DNA of 64,000 bases from VAZQ01 sp035293945 (GCA_035293945.1 DATGLV010000028.1:186001-250000); one strand, 5' to 3'. Counted from the stretch's first letter, positions 48,193 to 57,626 are shown. Numbers and translations: made by a program. Notes: generated by a model from the letters alone, not told the origin.

Positions 48193-49326
48193 TCACGCTG
48201 CGCTCTTGGGGGCGAAGGCCGGGTGAACGACCGCACCATCGCGGGTGAGAGCAGTCGCCTTGACGATCTCGTCGTCCCACTTCACCGCCAAGGCTTTCGC
48301 CTGCTTGTCCACCAGGATTTCCAGGAACGCATAGAGATTCTTCGCATAGAGGCTGGATGCGGAGGCCGCGATCCGCCCTGCCACATTGAGGTGACCGACG
48401 ATTTTGACGCCGTTGGCTTCGACCACCTCTCCGGCCTTGGCGAGCTCGCAATTGCCGCCGCGCTCGACCGCAAGATCGACGATCACCGAGCCGGGCCGCA
48501 TGGACGCCACCATCTCCTTGGTTACGAGGCGGGGCGCCGGGCGGCCGGGGATCAGCGCGGTGGTGATGACGATGTCCTGTTTCTTGACGTGTTCGGCCAC
48601 CAGGGCGGCTTGCTTAGCCTGATACTCCTTGGACATTTCCTTGGCGTAGCCGGCCGCGGTCTCGGCCTGGCGGAACTCGTCGTCCTCGACCGCAATGAAT
48701 TTGGCGCCCAGGCTCTCGACCTGCTCCTTGGCGGCCGGGCGCACGTCGGTCGCCGTGACCACCGCACCGAGGCGGCGCGCGGTCGCGATTGCCTGCAATC
48801 CGGCGACCCCGGCTCCCATGACGAATACCTTCGCGGCCGGAATGGTGCCGGCGGCCGTCATCATCATCGGCAGCGCGCGCCCGTACTCGGCAGCAGCATC
48901 GATCACGGCGCGGTAGCCGGCGAGATTGGCCTGGCTCGACAGCACGTCCATGACCTGTGCACGCGTGATGCGCGGCATCAGCTCCATCGCAAAGGCGACA
49001 ATGCCAGCATCCGCCATCGCCTTGACGGCGGCTTCGTTGCCGTACGGGTCCATGATGGCGATGACGAGCGCACCCTTCCTGCATGCGGCCAGCTCGGAGG
49101 CGGACGGTCGCCGCACCCGCAGGACCACATCGGCCCCGGCGACAGCCGCCGGTGCTACGGCGGCCCCAGCGGCAACGAAATCCGCGTCCAGGATGCCGGA
49201 TTTCACCCCGGCGCCGGGCTCGATCAAGACCTCGGCGCCAAGCGCCTTCATCTTCTTGACCGTCTCGGGCGTCGCCGCGACCCTGTCTTCGGCGGGGTCG
49301 GTCTCACGCGCTACCGCAATGCGCAT
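48193..49326 (-). CDS. pntAA: NAD(P) transhydrogenase subunit alpha part 1 (NAD-binding)
   Basis: Soluble NAD(H)-binding domain I, related to alanine dehydrogenase; 377 aa. Begins MRIAVARETDPAEDRVAATP, with the Rossmann loop VMGAGVAGLQAIATARRLGA and DVRPAAKEQVESLGAKF, then VITTALIPGRPAPRLV. No membrane segments. Part of the minus-strand transcription unit aa3-IV, pntAA, pntAB, pntB. Confidence 0.96.
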   Translation of the reverse strand: MRIAVARETDPAEDRVAATPETVKKMKALGAEVLIEPGAGVKSGILDADFVAAGAAVAPAAVAGADVVLRVRRPSASELAACRKGALVIAIMDPYGNEAAVKAMADAGIVAFAMELMPRITRAQVMDVLSSQANLAGYRAVIDAAAEYGRALPMMMTAAGTIPAAKVFVMGAGVAGLQAIATARRLGAVVTATDVRPAAKEQVESLGAKFIAVEDDEFRQAETAAGYAKEMSKEYQAKQAALVAEHVKKQDIVITTALIPGRPAPRLVTKEMVASMRPGSVIVDLAVERGGNCELAKAGEVVEANGVKIVGHLNVAGRIAASASSLYAKNLYAFLEILVDKQAKALAVKWDDEIVKATALTRDGAVVHPAFAPKSAA

Positions 49327-49398
49327 TTCCTCCCCTCCCTACGGATGGTCGCCCACCATGAATGTCTTTAATGGATTTCTTTAATGGAAGTCCTGGGC

Positions 49399-49686
49399 TC
49401 ACGCCGTAACGGCAAGCGCCAGGAGTGACACCAACGTCATGATCGCGATGGGGTTGCGGGCTCCACTCATCAAGCCGCGGAAACCGACGATGACCGAGAT
49501 CGCCATCGTTGCGAGGGCAACGCCCCAATGGTCCGTCACCCCCACGATCGCAAGGCCGATCACGATGTTGACGACCGTGAGGGTGCCGACAAAGGCCAAG
49601 TGCACGAAAGCTTCATAAGTGGATTCGTGCGCGGCAAGGTCGTTGCCGGTTGCCGTCGCGTATTCGACCGTGCCGTGATCGGCCAT
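49399..49686 (-). CDS. aa3-type cytochrome c oxidase subunit IV family protein
   Basis: 95-aa small membrane protein. The N-terminal part TATGNDLAAHESTYEAFVHL matches the bacterial aa3-type oxidase subunit IV motif; two or three hydrophobic helices follow. Subunit IV is an accessory single-helix protein of the terminal oxidase, but genes with this domain are often found beside pnt genes in Hyphomicrobiales rather than with the oxidase. Its role here may be in the transhydrogenase complex or in respiration generally. Confidence 0.82.
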   Translation of the reverse strand: MADHGTVEYATATGNDLAAHESTYEAFVHLAFVGTLTVVNIVIGLAIVGVTDHWGVALATMAISVIVGFRGLMSGARNPIAIMTLVSLLALAVTA

Positions 49687-49714
49687 CCCATCCTCCAGCT
49701 CGATTAGTCAAGTT

Positions 49715-49726
49715 CGCTTTAAAGCG
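49715..49726. promoter_or_regulatory. Perfect 12-bp palindrome upstream of the oxidase-IV/pnt genes
   Basis: CGCTTTAAAGCG is fully self-complementary and lies 29 bases before the ATG of the oxidase subunit IV gene. The AT core and position suit a dimeric regulator's operator or a promoter-proximal element. No known operator is matched. Confidence 0.4.
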
Positions 49727-49789
49727 CGCCCGGACTTACCGCAATTGCCCCGGGAGGGCAACGGCCGCCGGTAAAGGAACGGCATTCGG

Positions 49790-51175
49790 CTATCCGGCAG
49801 CACCTTGTTCGAGCCCCGCCGCCGCCAGCGCCAAGCGCTGGCGCTTCTCCACCGCCGCTATGGAAAAATCGGCAATGGCCGCATCAAACAGCCGGTGAAA
49901 GTTGAGCTCGGCACCCAAATGCAAGAACACACCACCTAATCCGATCGCCGCCCGGTCCATGAACACGAATTCGCGCGGGACCCGAACCGGTCCTTTTTCC
50001 TTGAGGATTTGGTGCACCCGAAAGGCCTCGCGGCGGCCGTATTCGGACGGCTTCACCCCCTCGGCGAGCGTGCGGACTCGGTCCTCCAGCAAGGGACCGT
50101 AGATGAAGCGCGCCCAAATATTGAGGCCATCGATCAACTCGCGGGTGAGGCCGCGAAATCCCCAAGTCTCATAGGCGTGCACCACCAGCGCCTCGTCGCC
50201 GCGCAACAGGCCATTGTAGAGATCGACCACGCCGCCAACGAATTTTGGCGGGAAGATGCGGATGCAGCCGTAATCCAGAAGATTGATTCCGCCCTCGCCG
50301 CCCTCGTGGTCGCCTACGCCGCTGTGCTGAAACACCGTATAATTGCCGAGGTGCGGATCGCCGTGGATCACGCCATAGCGGCTGAACGGAAGCCACCAAG
50401 CGGTGAACATTGCGGTGGCGAGCCGGTTACGGAACGGCAGGCTGTCACTCTTGTGCTCGAGCAGCCGCCGGCCTTCGAGCCAGTCGAGCGTGAGCAAGCG
50501 GCCGCTGGAGAGGTCCGGCCAAGGCTTTGGCACGCGAATGAGATCGACCCCTTCAAGCATCGCGCGGTACAGCGTGGCATGCTTGAGCTCGCGCCGGTAG
50601 TCGAGCTCCTCGCGAATTCGTGCCCCGATCTCCTGGGCAATTTCGGTTGTATCGATCGCCGGGTCCATGCGGCGGTGGATGGCGAAGATCCATTGCAGCT
50701 GCTGCAGGTCCGCCTCGACCGCGGACTGCATATCCGGGTATTGCAGCTTGCAGGCCAGCGGCATGCCCGAATGAGCGCGGGCGCGGTGCACCTGGCCGAG
50801 CGAAGCCGCAGCGGCCGGGTGGTGCTCGAAGCTCGCAAACTTGCCCTGCCAGTCGGAACCAAGCTCCGCCATCATGCGGCGCTTGACGAAGCCCCAGCCC
50901 ATGGGCGGCGCCTGGCTCTGCAATTTGGCGAGCTCGACCGCATATTCGGCCGGCAGGGCATCCGGGATTGTGGAGATGAGCTGGGCCACTTTCATGATCG
51001 GGCCCTTGAGACCGCCCAAGGCCGCGGCCAGCTCGATCGCATTCTTGCCGCGGTCGAGGTCGAGCCCGAGAAAGCGGGCGCCGGCAAGGCGCGCCGCCAC
51101 ACCGCTCATATTGGCGCCGACCCGCGCGTAGCGAGCGGCGCGGGCGGAGAACCTGTTGGCTTCGCGATCGGTCAT
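49790..51175 (-). CDS. ABC1/UbiB (AarF) kinase-like family protein
   Basis: 461 aa from ATG 51175 (MTDREANRFSARAARYARVG); the frame extends 50 codons upstream with no family sequence. Features: the ABC1 signature region GGLKGPIMKVAQLISTIPDA (here KVAQ replaces the canonical KxGQ), ASLGQVHRARAHSGMPLACK with the ATP-site Ala-Ser-Leu and Lys, the HGDPHLGNYTV catalytic loop, and LLDYGCIRIF at the metal site. Homologues support ubiquinone synthesis or membrane lipid homeostasis as atypical ATPases. Downstream of pepF. Confidence 0.9.
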   Translation of the reverse strand: MTDREANRFSARAARYARVGANMSGVAARLAGARFLGLDLDRGKNAIELAAALGGLKGPIMKVAQLISTIPDALPAEYAVELAKLQSQAPPMGWGFVKRRMMAELGSDWQGKFASFEHHPAAAASLGQVHRARAHSGMPLACKLQYPDMQSAVEADLQQLQWIFAIHRRMDPAIDTTEIAQEIGARIREELDYRRELKHATLYRAMLEGVDLIRVPKPWPDLSSGRLLTLDWLEGRRLLEHKSDSLPFRNRLATAMFTAWWLPFSRYGVIHGDPHLGNYTVFQHSGVGDHEGGEGGINLLDYGCIRIFPPKFVGGVVDLYNGLLRGDEALVVHAYETWGFRGLTRELIDGLNIWARFIYGPLLEDRVRTLAEGVKPSEYGRREAFRVHQILKEKGPVRVPREFVFMDRAAIGLGGVFLHLGAELNFHRLFDAAIADFSIAAVEKRQRLALAAAGLEQGAAG

Positions 51176-51264
51176 CAGCAACCCGGTGGACCCGGAAACC
51201 GGGATCGCATCAGCACTTATGAATGCAGCAGCAAGATGGAAAGGTGCCGTACCGGCCGCGCTGC

Positions 51265-53112
51265 TTATCCCAACCCCTCCAGCTCCGTGATCATGTCCTC
51301 GATGACGTTCAGCCCGCCCTGCCAAAAGGTCGGCTCACGGGCGTCCAGCCCGAAAGGCTTGAGCAGCTCGGCGTGATGCTTGGTGCCGCCAGCCGACAAC
51401 ATGGCGAGATAGCGCTCCGCGAAGCCCTCGGCCGCACGCTCGTAGACGGCATAGAGCGAGTTCACCAGGCAATCCCCGAACGCATAGGCATAGACGTAGA
51501 AGGGCGAATGCACGAAATGCGGGATGTAGCTCCAAAATGTCTCGTAGCCTTCGCGCAGCTCGATCGCCGGCCCGAGGCTCTCGCCTTGCACCTCGAGCCA
51601 CATCGCGTTGAGCCGGTCTGCCGTGAGCTCGCCGGAGCGGCGCTCGCCGTGAACCTTGCGCTCGAAGGAATAGAACGCGATCTGCCGAACCACCGTGTTG
51701 ATCATGTCCTCGACCTTGGCGGCCAGCATCGCCTTGCGCTGTCGCTTGTCGGTGGTGGCCGCCAAAAGCTTTTTGAACGTCAGCATCTCTCCGAACACAC
51801 TCGCGGTCTCCGCCAGGGTGAGCGGCGTCGGCGCCATCAGGGCGCCATTGGGGGCGGCCAGCACCTGATGCACGCCATGGCCAAGCTCATGGGCGAGCGT
51901 CATCACATCGCGCGGCTTGCCCTGATAGTTCAGCAGCACATAAGGGTGCGCGGATGGCACCGTAGGGTGCGCAAAGGCGCCCGGCGCCTTGCCGGGCCGG
52001 ACCGGCGCATCGATCCAATTGTCAGTGAAAAAGCGATCGGCGATCGCGGCCATGCGCGGCGAGAATTTTTCGTAGGCCTGCAGCACCGTCGTCTGTGCCT
52101 CGCTCCATGGGATGCTGCGGGTCGCGACCTTCGGGAGCGGGGCATTGCGGTCCCAGTGCGGCAGGCGCTTCTTGCCGAACCACCGCGCCTTCAAGGCGTA
52201 GTAACGATGGGAGAGGCGCGGATAAGCGGCACGCACCGCAGAGACCAGCGCGTCAACCACTTCTGGCTCGACCCGATTCGAAAGATGGCGGGCATCCGCC
52301 ACATCGGTAAAGCCGCGCCAGCGGTCGGATATCTCCTTGTCCTTGGCGAGCGTATTGGTGATGAGCGTGAACAGCCGCTGATGGGCCTTGAACGTCGTCC
52401 CGAGTGCCGTCGCGGCCGATTTCCGTTTCTTTGGATCGGCATCCTGCAGCATGTTCAACGTCGGCTCGATCGCCAGCGATTTTGGTCCGACCTTGAAGCG
52501 CAAGGCCGCGATCGTCTCATCGAACAGGCGGTTCCAGGCCGAGTAGGCAGTTACCGATTTCTCGTGAAACAGCTGCTCGATGCGATCCTCGAGCTGATAA
52601 GGCTTCTCCCGGCGAATATCCTCGAGCCACGGCCGGTAGCGCGCGAGGGAGGCATCATGCGTGATGGCGGCGGCGAGCTTCTCGTCATCAAGCCGGTTGA
52701 GCTCGAGCACGAAGAACAGAAGATGCGTCGACGCCGCCGTGATGCGATCCTGCACGTCGCCGTAAAATTTGGCGCGCACCGGATCCACCGTGTCGCCGGC
52801 GTGAACAAGTCCCGCATAGGAAGTGAGCCTGCCGATGAGATCGTCGAGCGCCTCATAGCGCTTGACAGCCTCCGCCAACAATGCGCCACCCTGCGGCCCT
52901 TCGACGAGCGCGGCGAGATTGCCCTTGTAGCTCTCCTCGAAAGCCAGGCTTTCCGCATCGGTGCGATCGAGATCGGCGGCGATGCGCGGATCGTCCAGTC
53001 CCGCATAGAGGTCCCTGAGGTTCCATTCCGGCAGCGCGGCGACCGCAGACTTGGATTTGGCGGCTTTGCGACTTGCAGGCTTCTTGGCGACGCGGTTTGC
53101 TTTGGCGGGCAT
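51265..53112 (-). CDS. pepF: Oligoendopeptidase F (M3 family)
   Basis: Zinc metallopeptidase cleaving short peptides in the cytoplasm; 615 aa. The zinc site HELGH is at residues 408-412, with the third ligand Glu in LAETASVFGE. The N-terminal 25 residues are an unusual Lys/Ala tail (NRVAKKPASRKAAKSKSA). Conserved SAHPYVLLNYQGKPRDVMTLA precedes the active site. ATG 53112 opens the unit pepF-ABC1. Confidence 0.95.
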   Translation of the reverse strand: MPAKANRVAKKPASRKAAKSKSAVAALPEWNLRDLYAGLDDPRIAADLDRTDAESLAFEESYKGNLAALVEGPQGGALLAEAVKRYEALDDLIGRLTSYAGLVHAGDTVDPVRAKFYGDVQDRITAASTHLLFFVLELNRLDDEKLAAAITHDASLARYRPWLEDIRREKPYQLEDRIEQLFHEKSVTAYSAWNRLFDETIAALRFKVGPKSLAIEPTLNMLQDADPKKRKSAATALGTTFKAHQRLFTLITNTLAKDKEISDRWRGFTDVADARHLSNRVEPEVVDALVSAVRAAYPRLSHRYYALKARWFGKKRLPHWDRNAPLPKVATRSIPWSEAQTTVLQAYEKFSPRMAAIADRFFTDNWIDAPVRPGKAPGAFAHPTVPSAHPYVLLNYQGKPRDVMTLAHELGHGVHQVLAAPNGALMAPTPLTLAETASVFGEMLTFKKLLAATTDKRQRKAMLAAKVEDMINTVVRQIAFYSFERKVHGERRSGELTADRLNAMWLEVQGESLGPAIELREGYETFWSYIPHFVHSPFYVYAYAFGDCLVNSLYAVYERAAEGFAERYLAMLSAGGTKHHAELLKPFGLDAREPTFWQGGLNVIEDMITELEGLG

Positions 53113-53164
53113 GGCTTTTCGTCGGCTTGGCGAACGGGTTCAGGGGCCCAGCATAGGACAGACT

Positions 53165-53240
53165 GGTGCCGCTTTTCGATTTGAAAATTCCTGGCACGAG
53201 CTTGCGGCAGGGGATGCAGGTATTTCAAATCGGCGGCACT
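53165..53240. repeat. Dispersed inverted repeat, copy 3
   Basis: GGTGCCGCTTTTCGATTTGA plus AAATTCCT (53165-53192) faces CAGGTATTTCAAATCGGCGG plus CACT (to 53240), with a loop containing CGAGCTTGCGGCAGG. The loop and arms match copy 2, showing that loop as well as arms are conserved in the family. Confidence 0.85.
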
Positions 53241-53343
53241 CGCGCGGCGGTTTTGCCGTTCCTATCATCGTTGCGGCGAATCTCTTATAGGAGCCTCAAA
53301 CCCAAAGCCGCACTAGGAATCAATTACTTGCCAGGCTCACTTT

Positions 53344-53396
53344 GGTTCCGACGCTCCTAAGCTCGCGTGCCGGGAACTGATACGAGCGTCGGAACC
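53344..53396. repeat. Inverted repeat with 13-bp arms
   Basis: GGTTCCGACGCTC (53344-53356) and GAGCGTCGGAACC (53384-53396) are perfect inverted copies around a 27-base loop that includes AGCTCGCGTGCCGGGAACTG. The loop resembles the loops of the dispersed repeat family, but the arms differ. It could be a separate subfamily. Confidence 0.75.
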
Positions 53397-53474
53397 GGAC
53401 ACCCATATGGGACAGGGGATGCGGGCGATCAATTCGCCTCCGGGGCCCATGATCGGCGCAGACGAAGCGGCCGC

Positions 53475-53489
53475 TTAACGCTGCCTTAA
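53475..53489. promoter_or_regulatory. CtrA-type binding site upstream of the sigma54-type response regulator
   Basis: TTAA (53475-53478) and TTAA (53486-53489) are separated by exactly seven bases (CGCTGCC). The site is 83 bases before the ATG at 53572, a typical promoter distance. It is the second perfect full-consensus site in the window. Control by CtrA is an inference. Confidence 0.65.
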
Positions 53490-53571
53490 GGCTGATGGGG
53501 GACAGTGCCCCGTTTCGGCACAGGCGGTTTCCGCATTCGTCTCTGCAAACGGCACTGGGGTCACGTCGTAC

Positions 53572-55137
53572 ATGAGCGAGCGTGTTCTGATCGTCGACGA
53601 CGATCCGGTACAGCGGCGCCTGCTCGAGAACATGGTCGGTCGCTTCGGCTATGAGCCGGTTGTCGCCGACGGCGGGGAGGCGGCACTGGCCCTCCTCACC
53701 GGCCCCGACGCGGCCAACGTCGATGCTCTTGTGCTTGACCTGGTCATGCCCGATCTCGACGGTCTCGGGGTTCTAGCCCGCATGCGGGAGGCCGGGATTG
53801 CGCTTCCGGTCATTGTGCAGACTGCCCACGGGGGCATCGACAATGTCGTTTCCGTGATGCGCGCCGGCGCGACCGACTTCGTGGTCAAGCCGGTCAGTCC
53901 GGAACGACTGCAGGTTTCGCTGCGCAATGCGCTTGCCACAAGCGCGCTGCAGGGCGAGCTTGCCCGCATCAAGCGTAGCCGCTCCGGGACGCTGACCTTC
54001 CGCGATATCGTGACCCGCAGCGCACGCATGCAATCAGTGCTGCGCACCGCCGGCAAGGCTGCTGCCTCCACTATCCCGGTCTTGGTCGCCGGTCCATCCG
54101 GCGCCGGCAAGGAGCTCATCGCGCGCGCCATTCATGGCTCGGGAGAGCGGCGCGCGAAGCCCTTCGTCGCGGTCAATTGCGGCGCGATCCCGGACAATCT
54201 GGTCGAATCAATCCTGTTCGGCCACGAAAAGGGCGCCTTCACGGGTGCAACGGACCGACATACCGGCAAGTTCGTCGAGGCTTCAGGCGGGACCCTGTTT
54301 CTGGACGAGGTTGGCGAGCTACCGCCGGCCGTCCAGGTCAAGCTCTTGCGTGCGATCCAGGAAGGTGAGGTCGAGCCGGTCGGAGCGCGCAAGCCGGTGA
54401 AAGTCGACGCACGCATCATCTCGGCTACCAACCGCGATCTCGTTGCCGATGTGAGTGCCGGCCGTTTTCGCGAGGATCTGTTCTATCGTCTGCACGTGTT
54501 CCCGGTCACAGTGCCGGCGCTGGCCGAGCGGCCTGAGGACATCCCGGAGCTGGTGCGCCATTTTCTTGTCCGCTTCGCCGCTGAGGAGGGCAAGCGCATA
54601 CGCACGATCAGCGCCGAGGCGCTGACGCTGCTTTCCGCCTATAGCTGGCCCGGCAATGTTCGCCAGCTCGAGAACGCCGTGTTCCGTGCCGTGGTGCTGG
54701 CGGAGACCGATGAGGTCGGGATCGGAGAATTTCCTCAAATTGCCGCCCAGCTCGCGCGCCTATCGATGGGTGCCCACGCCGCCCAGTCCGCGGATGGCAA
54801 ATCGAAGGAGGACGAGGTGCCGCCGGTGCCAGACCTTGCAGGCCTTGGCGCACGCGCGGTGGCGGTTGCCGACGATCATTTCGCCCCTGCCCCGCCCCTG
54901 GCCCCTGTGGCCGGACCGGCCCTGCCGCTGCTTGATCAATCCGGCGAGGTGCGCGCCCTCGAAGAGCTCGAAGGCGAGGTGATTCGCTTCGCGATCACCC
55001 ACTATCACGGGCAAATGTCAGAGGTCGCGCGCCGGCTCAAGATCGGCCGCTCCACGCTCTATCGAAAGCTCGACCTGCTGGGGCTCAATACGGATGCCGC
55101 GACCGCTGACAACCAAAGCGCCGCCAAGGCGTTGTAA
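53572..55137 (+). CDS. Sigma54-interacting response regulator (NtrC family), orphan
   Basis: 521 aa. Receiver domain 1-120 with acidic pocket D9-D11, phospho-acceptor D56 in LVLDLVMPD, and the Lys in VVKPV. AAA+ domain about 145-375: Walker A AGPSGAGKE (about 173), GAFTGA loop (221-226), which contacts sigma54, Walker B TLFLDEVGELP, and R-fingers in RFREDLFYRLHVFPV. C-terminal Fis-type helix-turn-helix MSEVARRLKIGRSTLYRKL (about 482-500). No histidine kinase gene is adjacent. Precedes a cell-wall cluster and has a CtrA-type box upstream. Confidence 0.95.
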   Translation: MSERVLIVDDDPVQRRLLENMVGRFGYEPVVADGGEAALALLTGPDAANVDALVLDLVMPDLDGLGVLARMREAGIALPVIVQTAHGGIDNVVSVMRAGATDFVVKPVSPERLQVSLRNALATSALQGELARIKRSRSGTLTFRDIVTRSARMQSVLRTAGKAAASTIPVLVAGPSGAGKELIARAIHGSGERRAKPFVAVNCGAIPDNLVESILFGHEKGAFTGATDRHTGKFVEASGGTLFLDEVGELPPAVQVKLLRAIQEGEVEPVGARKPVKVDARIISATNRDLVADVSAGRFREDLFYRLHVFPVTVPALAERPEDIPELVRHFLVRFAAEEGKRIRTISAEALTLLSAYSWPGNVRQLENAVFRAVVLAETDEVGIGEFPQIAAQLARLSMGAHAAQSADGKSKEDEVPPVPDLAGLGARAVAVADDHFAPAPPLAPVAGPALPLLDQSGEVRALEELEGEVIRFAITHYHGQMSEVARRLKIGRSTLYRKLDLLGLNTDAATADNQSAAKAL

Positions 55138-55324
55138 GGAGGCTACAGACCTCCAAAATCGGCCACGATCACGCAAATAATATCGGCCGGTAGTTGCTTA
55201 AGGCTTCGATTTGGAGTCTTTTCCAACTCCGTGCGCGGGCGGACTCGTGGTGGACTGGAAGCCTAGTGGAGTTGAAAATTGACGGAGTCCTTTGGGAAGG
55301 TGCTCCGCAACCGGGAGTATGAAA

Positions 55325-57385
55325 ATGCGCGGCTCTCGTCGTGACTGCATTCTGGCCGGAACGGCACTAGCCATTGTCTTGGCTGCTGGTTCCATGGCCG
55401 ATGCAGCCTCCAATAAGGTCCCGGTGCTGGCACGTGATCCGATCCCGGCGCCGACAGCGGCGGCTACTGCTGCCGCCGACTTCGAAGCTCCGCCGGAGGC
55501 CACCGAGCCGGCCAAGACGGAAAGCGTGCCTGCACCGGCGGCCTCTAGTCCCGCCGCAGCAACCCCAGCCGCAGCGACGCCGGCCGCAACGGCTCCTGCG
55601 GTGACGGCCCCAGCGCCGGACGCCACTACTGCGGCTAGCCCGCCCGCAACCCCCGTCTCCGCCCCACCGACGGCACCTGCCGCCGAGACCGCAGTGCCGC
55701 CCGATCCGCTTGCCTCGCTCGATCCGGCTGACCGCCCGATCGCGGAAAAGATTCGCGACCTGCTGGCCGCCAAGGCCGACAAGATCTTCGCCACCAAGCG
55801 CGAGCACGCGGCGGTCGAGACGTTCTATCAGAACCGCAATCTCGCGCCCTTGTGGATCGAGAAAGGCGCGCTGAACGATCGTGCCAAGGCCGCCATCGCC
55901 CGCATTCGAGCAGCTGATGCCGACGGCCTCGACGTGAGCGACTACAAGATTCCCGATTTTGCCGCAGCATCCGCTCCCGAGGCGCTCGCCGAAGACGAGC
56001 TGAAGCTTACCGAGACTGTCTTGACCTACGCACGTCACGTGCAGGCGGGCCGGTTCAGCTATGCGAGCGTCAGCAAGAATATCGAGCTGCCGCAGCAGGC
56101 TCCGGAGCCGGCGGACGTGCTGACCAAGGTCGCGGATGCCAAGGACGCCGCCAAGGCGCTCGACGAGTTCAGCCCGCCCCAGAAGGCCTATCGCGCCCTC
56201 AAGGCCAAGCTCGCCGAATTGCGGGCTAAGCTCGGCCCGGCCGGGAGCGAGATTCATGACGGCCCCGAGCTCAAGCTTACCAAGCCGATGATGGATGACC
56301 CTCGGGTCTCGCAGCTGCGCGAGAAGCTTGGACTGAAAGGCGAGCCCGGCAACCTGCACTACGACAGTGAGCTCGCCGATGCGGTCAGGAAATTCCAACG
56401 CAACAATGATCTCCGGGTCAACGGCAATCTCGATGCGCCGACATTGCGCGCGCTCAACGGACCGCCGCGCGACCGGCAGATCGACATCATCGTCGCCAAT
56501 ATGGAGCGCTGGCGCTGGTTTCCGCGTGATCTGGGCAAAACCCATGTGACCGTCAATCTGCCGGATTTCAGCTTGCGGCTGATCCACAACGACCAGCTGA
56601 TGTGGACCACGCGCATTGTGATCGGCAAGCCGGCGATGCCGACCCCGCTCCTGACCGAGACGATGAAATACATCACGGTCAATCCGACCTGGAACGTGCC
56701 GCAGTCGATCATTCAAAATGAATATCTGCCGGCCTATCGCGAGGACCCGACTGTTCTCGAGCGCAGCGGACTCAAGATGGCGACCGAGCGCGACGGGACG
56801 GTGCGAATTTGGCAGCCGCCAGGCGACGGCAATGCGCTCGGACGACTTCGCTTCAACTTCCCGAACCGGTTCGACGTCTATCAGCACGACACGCCGGACA
56901 AATATCTGTTCAAGGAGGAGAAGCGCGCTTACAGCCACGGCTGCATGCGGGTGCAGGATCCAGTCAAATACGCCCAGCTGCTCTTGTCGATCGAGCGGCC
57001 GAATGACGGCTACAGCGAAGAGCGGATCAAGCGGATGTTCGGCCCCGAGGAGCAGGACATCACCTTCCCGGCGCCCATTCCGGTGCATCTGACCTATCAG
57101 ACTGCCTTCGTGGACGATGACGGTCATCTGCAGTTTCGCGGCGACGTATATGGGCTGGACAGCAGGGTCCTGGCACTGATCAAGACCGAGCGCGGCATGA
57201 TCGATGTCGCGAGCAAAGAGCGAGATCGCGATGTGGCGAATGCCGCCACTGCCGCTGCTCGCAAGCCGGCGAAACAACCCGTCGTGCAGAGCAGTGGCGG
57301 CGGCCTGTTCGGGAGCTTTTTCGGGGGGCCGACGGTCCCGCCGGCGCCGATCGGCCGGCAGACCCAACAGAGCAGGATTCGTTAA
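55325..57385 (+). CDS. L,D-transpeptidase, YcbB-like, with peptidoglycan-binding domain
   Basis: 686 aa. Signal peptide (about 1-32), Ala/Pro-rich linker (about 40-130), an all-alpha scaffold domain (about 145-310), peptidoglycan-binding domain (about 335-380, AVRKFQRNNDLRVNGNLD), and the YkuD catalytic domain with HDTPDKYLFKEEKRAYSHGC followed by MRV; the catalytic Cys is near residue 540. It forms 3-3 cross-links in peptidoglycan, important for pole-growing Hyphomicrobiales. ATG 55325 is chosen: GGGAG stands seven bases before it. Confidence 0.94.
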   Translation: MRGSRRDCILAGTALAIVLAAGSMADAASNKVPVLARDPIPAPTAAATAAADFEAPPEATEPAKTESVPAPAASSPAAATPAAATPAATAPAVTAPAPDATTAASPPATPVSAPPTAPAAETAVPPDPLASLDPADRPIAEKIRDLLAAKADKIFATKREHAAVETFYQNRNLAPLWIEKGALNDRAKAAIARIRAADADGLDVSDYKIPDFAAASAPEALAEDELKLTETVLTYARHVQAGRFSYASVSKNIELPQQAPEPADVLTKVADAKDAAKALDEFSPPQKAYRALKAKLAELRAKLGPAGSEIHDGPELKLTKPMMDDPRVSQLREKLGLKGEPGNLHYDSELADAVRKFQRNNDLRVNGNLDAPTLRALNGPPRDRQIDIIVANMERWRWFPRDLGKTHVTVNLPDFSLRLIHNDQLMWTTRIVIGKPAMPTPLLTETMKYITVNPTWNVPQSIIQNEYLPAYREDPTVLERSGLKMATERDGTVRIWQPPGDGNALGRLRFNFPNRFDVYQHDTPDKYLFKEEKRAYSHGCMRVQDPVKYAQLLLSIERPNDGYSEERIKRMFGPEEQDITFPAPIPVHLTYQTAFVDDDGHLQFRGDVYGLDSRVLALIKTERGMIDVASKERDRDVANAATAAARKPAKQPVVQSSGGGLFGSFFGGPTVPPAPIGRQTQQSRIR

Positions 57386-57626
57386 CATTGCTGGGAGCCT
57401 ACCAAGCCCTGTCGAATCTGATAGGGTTTGTTAGGCACCGCGTGAGGTTTGGGCTTTCCTGGCCACTTTTTGCCATAGTCCCTCTCTACGGTTTTGCGCA
57501 TCGGGGGGGACGGGGCGCGCGGTAAGACCGCATTAACCCTTCCCCATAACAGTGCGTTAAGCCTGCTCGTCACGGCCCCTCGCCGTGCGCGATCGGCTTT
57601 GCGCAGCGGGGAAGGCGAGATCGCTC

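Larger units (their letters stand above)
53113..53571. other. Divergent intergenic region between pepF and the response regulator
   Basis: 459 bases containing two inverted repeats (53165-53240 and 53344-53396) and a perfect CtrA-type box (53475-53489). No ORF with family-like sequence. Promoters for both flanking genes must lie here, but I cannot assign -35/-10 boxes with confidence. Confidence 0.6.

Noticed and set aside
49365..49392. CtrA-type site before pntAA (TTTAATGGA repeated twice)
   Set aside because: The two TTAA boxes are nine rather than seven bases apart; it is a small direct repeat, not a consensus site.
55200..55266. Another copy of the dispersed repeat (TTCGATTTGGAGT with GACTGGAAGCCT)
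   Set aside because: Only short, interrupted arm matches; the conserved loop and GGCGGCAC end are missing.
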